Assembly: GCF_000717995.1 (NCBI RefSeq)
Contig: NZ_JODM01000015.1
Coordinates: 65,936 to 129,935, forward strand
Length of the DNA: 64,000 bases
Origin: Streptomyces violaceorubidus
GTDB taxonomy: Bacteria > Actinomycetota > Actinomycetes > Streptomycetales > Streptomycetaceae
Reading direction: 5' to 3'
In this document: one piece after another, positions 59,321-64,000 of the stretch
Layout of the letters: each line of letters begins with the position of its first letter
How positions within the stretch are numbered: position 1 is the stretch's first letter
The notes under the pieces: generated by a model
What the model saw: only the letters and a program-made list of their open reading frames with translations
Told to the model about the DNA's origin: nothing
The model's database searches: none
Made by a program: the position numbers and the translations under genes

Positions 59321-60898
59321 GTGACGGAGGGGGCGGGCCATCGTGACGGAGAGCTGCCGGACGACCTGACCATCGCCGAGGCCGGCATGTGGCAGGCCTT
59401 CCGCAACGGCAGCGTGTACGACCTGAGCAGCGGCGACCCGCTCGTCGACGATCCGCACGGCGGGCGTCCCTGGGGGCCGGAGCGGACGGTGCGGGCCCGT
59501 GTCGTGTGCTGGCTGCTCCTCGACGGTCCGCCGGCGCTCGCGGGCCGGGTGTCCTCGTTGCAGCTCGTGGGCGTGCGGATCAGCGACACGATGGACCTGG
59601 CGGGCGGCACGGTGGTGCCCTATGTGGAGCTGCGGCGCTGCCGCTTCGAGCGGGAGGTACTGCTGCCGGAGACCCGGTTCACGACCGTGCGGCTGGTGGA
59701 CTGCGCGGTGCCGCGCCTGGAGGCGGCCCGGCTGCACACCGAGGGCGACCTGCACCTGCCGCGCTCCCGCTTCCCGGGCGGCATCCGGCTCACGGACGCG
59801 CAGATAGGCACCGACCTGCTGCTCAACCAGGCGATCGTGCACCGGGACCGCAGCGGGCGTTCCATCGCCGCGGACGGTCTGGCGGTCGGGCAGGACCTCC
59901 AGGCCGAGATGTTGGAGTCGCACGGCGAGGTGAGCCTGCGCAGCGCCCAGGTCGGCGTGTCGCTGAGTCTGCGCGGCGCCCGCCTGCTGAACCCGTACAC
60001 GCGGCACGCGCTGAACGCTCCGCAGCTGACGGTGGAGCGCACCCTGTACCTGACCCCGGCGGGCCTCGGCAGCCCGCTGCTGCGCGGCACCACCCCCGCG
60101 CAGGGCACCCGCATCCAGCGCTTCGAGTGCGAGGGCGGGGTGCGGCTCGACGACGGGCGGTTCGGCGACGCGCTGGACCTGGAGCACGCGCGGTTCACCT
60201 TCACCGACGACCAGGAGCTGTCGCTGCGCCGGGTGCAGACGCCCGAGCTGCGTTTCCTGGGTGAGCGTCCGGCGCGCGGGCGGGTGGTGCTGTCGGGGGC
60301 GCGGGTGGTCAACCTGATGGACCGGGCGGACAGCTGGCCGGGCCCCGGCCGGCTGCACATGGGCGGCTTCGCCTACGAGAACCTGGTGCCGCGCGGGCCG
60401 TTCCCGCTGGAGAAGCGGCTGCGCTGGGTGGGCGCCGCGACCGCCGAGTACCACCCGGAGCCGTACGAGCGCCTCGCCGCCGTGCTGCGGGCGGGCGGCG
60501 AGGACGAGGACGCCCGCGAGGTGCTGCTCGCCAAGCACCGCAGGCGCCGCGAGAGCCTGCCCCTCGCCGCGAAGCTGGTGGGCTACGCGCAGGACTGGAC
60601 GGTCGCCTACGGCTACCGGCCGGGCCGGGCGGCGGTGTGGATGGCCATCCTGTGGGCGGCCGGCTCCCTCGCCTTCGCCCGCGCGGAGCCGCCTCCGCTG
60701 AAGAGCGGCGAGCACCCGGACTGGAACCCCGCCCTCTTCGCGCTCGACCTCCTCCTGCCGGTGATCGACCTGGGCCAGGTGGGCTTCTGGCAGCTCCACG
60801 ACGGCTGGCAGTGGCTGTCGACGGCCCTGGTCCTGCTGGGCTGGGTCCTGGCGACCACGGTCGCGGCGGGCGCCACCCGTCTCCTCCGCCGGAGCTGA
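59321..60898 (+). CDS. Membrane-associated protein with predicted beta-solenoid domain
   Basis: A 525-aa protein sometimes labelled membrane-associated oxidoreductase in Streptomyces, though I see no nucleotide-binding motif to support that. After an N-terminal region, about residues 75-350 show short beta-strand repeats with periodic hydrophobics and L-R-G/A-R-x-x (for example [25 protein letters not shown] and [13 protein letters not shown]), like pentapeptide or bactofilin-type solenoids. The C-terminus has two membrane segments around 438-455 and 500-518. The GTG at 59321 follows a G-rich ribosome site. Possible scaffold at the membrane. Confidence 0.75.
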   Translation: MTEGAGHRDGELPDDLTIAEAGMWQAFRNGSVYDLSSGDPLVDDPHGGRPWGPERTVRARVVCWLLLDGPPALAGRVSSLQLVGVRISDTMDLAGGTVVPYVELRRCRFEREVLLPETRFTTVRLVDCAVPRLEAARLHTEGDLHLPRSRFPGGIRLTDAQIGTDLLLNQAIVHRDRSGRSIAADGLAVGQDLQAEMLESHGEVSLRSAQVGVSLSLRGARLLNPYTRHALNAPQLTVERTLYLTPAGLGSPLLRGTTPAQGTRIQRFECEGGVRLDDGRFGDALDLEHARFTFTDDQELSLRRVQTPELRFLGERPARGRVVLSGARVVNLMDRADSWPGPGRLHMGGFAYENLVPRGPFPLEKRLRWVGAATAEYHPEPYERLAAVLRAGGEDEDAREVLLAKHRRRRESLPLAAKLVGYAQDWTVAYGYRPGRAAVWMAILWAAGSLAFARAEPPPLKSGEHPDWNPALFALDLLLPVIDLGQVGFWQLHDGWQWLSTALVLLGWVLATTVAAGATRLLRRS

Positions 60899-61478
60899 CC
60901 CCACCGGAGCGAACCCGGCCCGCCCGGCGGCGGGACCGGCCCCGCACACCCGTCCCCCGGGGAAGGACCCCCGGCTCCACCCCCAGCTCCACCCCCCGGG
61001 CCCACCCCCTCGGGTCGCCCCGCCGAGGGCTCGGGCCCGGCAGCAGGTGAGCCCGGCACTCGCCCGGAACCGCTCGGCTCCCGCCCCGACAGGCTCGGGA
61101 CCCCGCCCCTGCCCGGAAGCCCGTCCCGAGTCCGGCGCCGCAGGCACGGCGCCGAGGCCATCAGCACCCGGCGACACACCCACCCCGCCCCATGGCCGCC
61201 CCGCCCGAGCCCCGGTCCCGGTCCCGGCGCCAGGACCACCGGGGACACGGTGCTCCACACATGGCCCACCCCAGGCGCCCCTCGCCCACCGACGGACAGC
61301 TGCCGCCCGACATCCGCCGACGGCGGGACGTCCCGCGAGGGACCCGCACCGGGGCCCGCACCGGGACCCGCACCCGGCGACGTATGCCGCACGGGTCGTG
61401 CGGGTGGGGATCCACGACCGGCCCAAGGCGGAGCCGGGGCCGCACAACCATCCCTCCCCCTCGACCGTCGTACTGGCC
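60899..61478. other. 580-base stretch without a supported gene
   Basis: Extremely C-rich on the plus strand, with many Pro/Arg-coding frames that lack start signals and conserved features. Several small GC hairpins are possible (for example around 60956-61010). No RNA gene, promoter or coding sequence can be supported. It could contain the leader of the next gene. Confidence 0.6.
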
Positions 61479-62507
61479 ATGCTGCGCGCGTTCCTGCGGA
61501 CCGCTGCTGCCCGGGCCCGTTCCCGGTCGCCACGGCCCGCCCCAGACGACGACGTGCTCCTCGACGCCCCCGACGACCGCCTCGCCCCCGCCCTCGTCGC
61601 CGCGGCCCGCGGCGAGCACGGCGCCGCGGCCGGTCTCCTCGCCGGCACGCGCGAGAACGCCGAATGGGACCACCGCGACCGTTACGCGACCCGGCTCGCC
61701 GCCTTCGCCCGCTCCCGCTCCGAGTGGCTCGACACCTGGCGCGCCGCCGCCCCGGACGACCCCGACGCCCTGCTGGTCGCGGCCCGCCTGACGGTCCACC
61801 GGCACTGGGACTCGCCGGCCCGCGCCGAACTGCTGCACCAGGTGATCCCCACCGTCGTCGCCGCCGCCGAGGCCGCCGGCCCCGACGACCCGGTGCCGTG
61901 GCGGACCGCGCTGGACGCCGCGCGGGGCGCCCGTGCCGGACACGCCGAGTTCGAGCGCCTGTGGGAGCAGGCGGTCCGGCGCTGCCCGCACCACTACGGC
62001 AGCCACGTCGCCGCCCTGGAGTACCTGGCCGCCGCCTCGCCCGACGCCCACGGCGAGTGCCTGGACTTCGCGGAGACGGCCGCTCAGGAGGCCCCCGAGG
62101 ACGCCCTCGTGCGGGCACTGCCGCTGCACGCGGCCCTCACCTGCCGCACCCCCGCCGCCCTGCGCGCCCACCGCCGCCGCCTGCACACCGCCGCGGACCG
62201 CGCGATCACCCTCTCGGCGGCCCACCCGGCGGCCGATCCCTGGGCGGCGGAGCTGCGGAACCTGCTCGTCCACGTCCTCGTGCGCCTGGAACGCCACCGG
62301 GACGCGGCCGAGCAGCTGCTGCTGACCGGCCCGTACGTCACGTCCTTCCCCTGGGACCGCGACACGGACGACCCGCTCGGCGGTTTCCTCCGGGTGCGCG
62401 CGGACGTCCGCGCCCGCCAGGGTGAGGCCGCCACGACGACCGGTGCGGCGGGCCCGGGACGACCACGAAGTGGGCACGGCGGACGCGTCCGCCCCGGCGA
62501 CCATTAG
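61479..62507 (+). CDS. Hypothetical protein, helical-repeat-like
   Basis: A 342-aa Ala/Arg-rich protein predicted to be almost all helix, with repeat-like pairs of helices (for example DRYATRLAAFARSRSEWLDTWRAA, ARGARAGHAEFERLWEQAVRRC, GSHVAALEYLAAASPDAHGECLDFAETAA), reminiscent of TPR-type proteins. I recognise no named family. The ATG at 61479 (MLRAFLR) is the most sensible start; the frame continues upstream without signals. Its TAG stop is part of the TAGGCT hexamer in front of the next gene. Confidence 0.7.
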   Translation: MLRAFLRTAAARARSRSPRPAPDDDVLLDAPDDRLAPALVAAARGEHGAAAGLLAGTRENAEWDHRDRYATRLAAFARSRSEWLDTWRAAAPDDPDALLVAARLTVHRHWDSPARAELLHQVIPTVVAAAEAAGPDDPVPWRTALDAARGARAGHAEFERLWEQAVRRCPHHYGSHVAALEYLAAASPDAHGECLDFAETAAQEAPEDALVRALPLHAALTCRTPAALRAHRRRLHTAADRAITLSAAHPAADPWAAELRNLLVHVLVRLERHRDAAEQLLLTGPYVTSFPWDRDTDDPLGGFLRVRADVRARQGEAATTTGAAGPGRPRSGHGGRVRPGDH

Positions 62508-62510
62508 GCT
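62505..62510 (+). promoter_or_regulatory. -10-like TAGGCT before the Lon-N-domain gene
   Basis: TAGGCT overlaps the stop codon of the preceding gene and ends 8 bases before the GTG at 62519. No ribosome site is present. Confidence 0.45.
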
Positions 62511-62518
62511 TCTGCGTC

Positions 62519-63259
62519 GTGACCACCGTCCGGCTCCCCCTCTTCCCCCTGAACTCGGTCCTGTTCCCGGGGCTGGTGCTCCCGCTCAACATCTTCGAGG
62601 AGCGCTATCGCGCCATGATGCGCGAGTTGCTGAAGACTCCCGAGGACGAACCACGCCGGTTCGCCGTCGTGGCGATCCGCGACGGCTACGAGGTGGCCGA
62701 GACCGCCCCCGGCCTGCCCGACCCGACAGCCACCCTCGAACGCGGGCCGGGTGCCGGGTTCGGGACCGACCCGCTCAAGGCCTTCCACAAGGTGGGCTGC
62801 GTCGCGGACGCGGCGACGATCCGGGAGCGGGCCGACGGCACCTTCGAGGTGCTGGCGACCGGCACGACCCGGATGCGGCTGGTCTCGGTGGAGGCCTCGG
62901 GGCCGTACCTGACGGCCGAGCTCGACCCCCTGCCCGAGGAACCCGGCGACGAGGCGGGCGCCCTGGCGGAGGGCGTGCTGCGCTCCTTCCGGCAGTACCA
63001 GAAGCGGCTGGCGGGGGCACGCGAACGGTCGCTGGCGACCGGCGCCGACCTGCCGGACGAACCCGGGGTGGTCTCCTACCTGGTCGCCGCCGCGATGATG
63101 CTGGACACCCCGACCAAGCAGCGCCTGCTCCAGGCCCCGGACACCGCCTCGCGGCTGCGGGACGAGCTGAAACTCCTTCGCTCGGAGACCGCCATCATCC
63201 GTACGCTGCCGTCCCTGCCGGCGTCGGACCTGACGCGCGGCCCGACGAGTCTCAACTGA
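62519..63259 (+). CDS. Lon substrate-binding-domain protein
   Basis: A 246-aa protein consisting only of the N-terminal (PUA-like) domain of Lon protease: RLPLFPLNSVLFPGLVLPLNIFEERY, GCVADAATIRERADGTFEVLATGTTRMRL and a C-terminal helical part with DTPTKQRLLQAPDTASRL. It lacks ATPase and protease domains. Such proteins may bind unfolded substrates. It begins at GTG 62519 without a ribosome site. Confidence 0.92.
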   Translation: MTTVRLPLFPLNSVLFPGLVLPLNIFEERYRAMMRELLKTPEDEPRRFAVVAIRDGYEVAETAPGLPDPTATLERGPGAGFGTDPLKAFHKVGCVADAATIRERADGTFEVLATGTTRMRLVSVEASGPYLTAELDPLPEEPGDEAGALAEGVLRSFRQYQKRLAGARERSLATGADLPDEPGVVSYLVAAAMMLDTPTKQRLLQAPDTASRLRDELKLLRSETAIIRTLPSLPASDLTRGPTSLN

Positions 63260-63272
63260 GGTACTGGCCCGC

Positions 63273-63791
63273 ATGGCGAAGAAGCCGAACAAGCCGAGCA
63301 AGGCGAAGAAGCAGCAGTCGGGCGGCACCCCCGCGACCGTGGCGCTCACGGCCGCCGGGGTGGCGTACACGGTCCACGCCTACGAGCACGACCCGGCCCA
63401 CCCCTCCTACGGCGAGGAGGCGGCCGAGGCGATGGGCGTCTCGCCGGAGCGGGTGTTCAAGACGCTGGTGGCGGACGTGGACGGCGCCCTGACGGTCGCG
63501 GTGGTGCCGGTGGCGGGCCAGCTGGACCTCAAGGCCCTCGCGGCCGCGGTGGGCGGCAAGCGGGCGGCGATGGCCGACCCGGCCCTGGCCGAGCGCACCA
63601 CGGGCTATGTGCGCGGCGGCATCTCGCCGCTGGGCCAGCGCAAGCGGCTGGCGACGGTCCTGGACGCCTCGGCCTCCCGGCACGCCACGATCTGTGTCTC
63701 GGCGGGCCGCCGCGGCCTGGAGGTCGAGCTGTCCCCCGAGGACCTGGCCAGGCTCACGAACGCCGTGCTGGCTCCGGTGGGCCGCGCCTGA
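63273..63791 (+). CDS. ybaK: Cys-tRNA(Pro)/Cys-tRNA(Cys) deacylase
   Basis: A 172-aa trans-editing enzyme of the YbaK/EbsC family that removes mischarged Cys from tRNA(Pro). After a basic N-terminus it shows TVHAYEHDP, SPERVFKTLVADVDGALTVAVVPV (the catalytic Lys in FKTLV) and TTGYVRGGISPLGQRKRL (the substrate loop with GGISP). The ATG is 13 bases after the preceding stop, so it is probably co-transcribed with the Lon-N-domain gene. Confidence 0.92.
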   Translation: MAKKPNKPSKAKKQQSGGTPATVALTAAGVAYTVHAYEHDPAHPSYGEEAAEAMGVSPERVFKTLVADVDGALTVAVVPVAGQLDLKALAAAVGGKRAAMADPALAERTTGYVRGGISPLGQRKRLATVLDASASRHATICVSAGRRGLEVELSPEDLARLTNAVLAPVGRA

Positions 63792-63907
63792 TCCCTCGGC
63801 GGCCCCCCTGTCACCGGCTGGTCGGACAGGACATGGCGAAGCGGGCGCGCGAACGCCGGTGGCGCACCGAAAAGGGCCGGGCGAACCAGGCCCGCCGCCC
63901 CGCCTAG

Positions 63908-64000
63908 GGCCTGTTGCGAAAGTGCTGGTCACAGCCATTCATTGATGGCTGCGACCAGCACGGTCGCTTCGTAGCGGACGGCGAGTTTGTCGTACCTCGT
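63908..64000. mobile_element. Edge of an IS5-like insertion sequence
   Basis: The sequence from GGCCTGTTGCGAAAGT onward looks like the terminal repeat plus the 3' end of an IS5-family transposase gene common in Streptomyces. The transposase stop lies 21 bases inside the end. The rest of the element is outside the window. Confidence 0.75.
63929..64000 (-). CDS. IS5-family transposase, C-terminal end (partial)
   Basis: The minus strand encodes TRYDKLAVRYEATVLVAAI followed by NEWL and a stop at 63929, a sequence I recognise as the conserved C-terminus of Streptomyces IS5-type transposases. Only 23 codons are inside the window, so activity cannot be judged. Confidence 0.8.
   Translation of the reverse strand, partial: TRYDKLAVRYEATVLVAAINEWL

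Noticed and set aside
61047..61478. N-terminal extension of the helical-repeat-like hypothetical
   Set aside because: The frame is open but Pro/Arg-rich, lacks a ribosome site and is unlike the protein that follows.
63833..63907. 24-codon frame MAKRARERRWRTEKGR...
   Set aside because: Too short to call a gene and ends at the IS junction; kept only as part of the IS finding.

Overview
The window is a chromosomal segment of a Streptomyces, very close in gene order to Streptomyces coelicolor/lividans as I remember them. The reasons are the very high GC with G/C at third codon positions, GTG starts and 4-base start/stop overlaps, a bifunctional PriA, a trpC-trpM-trpB-trpA block, a his operon containing ridA, and typical Streptomyces families (HGxxPAAW, TIGR02234, HTH-LAGLIDADG). 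Almost everything is chromosomal core or well-kept lineage-specific DNA. Only the right edge carries an insertion sequence.

Layout. 1-5.5 kb: the start of polA (minus), a FdhF/YdeP-type molybdopterin oxidoreductase, a hotdog thioesterase, and a lipoprotein coupled to a single-pass membrane protein. 5.8-11.6 kb: a complete five-gene branched-chain amino acid ABC transporter (livKHMGF) with a strong terminator. 11.6-16.8 kb: an ANTAR response regulator, tRNA-Leu(CAA) with its own terminator, an HTH-LAGLIDADG protein, pyruvate kinase, and a Tat-exported 5'-nucleotidase. 16.8-27.4 kb: an orphan siderophore-type pair (N-hydroxylase plus PLP decarboxylase), aminopeptidase N, chorismate mutase, a HExxH/zinc-ribbon protein, a SIMPL protein, a VWA protein, a zinc-headed rhomboid protease and a GH46 chitosanase. 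27.4-34.6 kb: gltB-gltD (GOGAT) and a VIT/CCC1-family metal transporter with a candidate iron box.

34.8-42.3 kb is the most unusual part. It is a six-gene, one-strand, start/stop-overlapping operon with four successive ADP-ribosylglycohydrolase-family proteins (one with a degraded metal site), a class III CoA transferase and a CitE-like lyase, closed by a perfect 17-bp hairpin. I know of no described function for this combination.

42.4-51.5 kb: lgt, a membrane-anchored DsbA-like protein, trpA-trpB-trpM-trpC, three small membrane proteins that accompany trp genes in actinomycetes, then trpE and hisI. 51.5-53.4 kb: a TIGR03085 protein, an internally deleted MFS gene and a Doc/Fic-like toxin-antitoxin pair. 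53.4-59.1 kb: the his operon hisD-hisC-hisB-(54-aa membrane protein)-hisH-priA-ridA-hisF, all overlapping or nearly so. PriA is expected to serve both histidine and tryptophan synthesis, which ties the two clusters together. 59.3-64 kb: a predicted beta-solenoid membrane protein, a helical-repeat-like hypothetical, a Lon-N-domain protein, a YbaK-type deacylase and the edge of an IS5-like element.

A recurring feature is a TAGGCT-like -10 hexamer placed 6-8 bases before the start codon with no ribosome binding site, which predicts leaderless transcripts for several genes.
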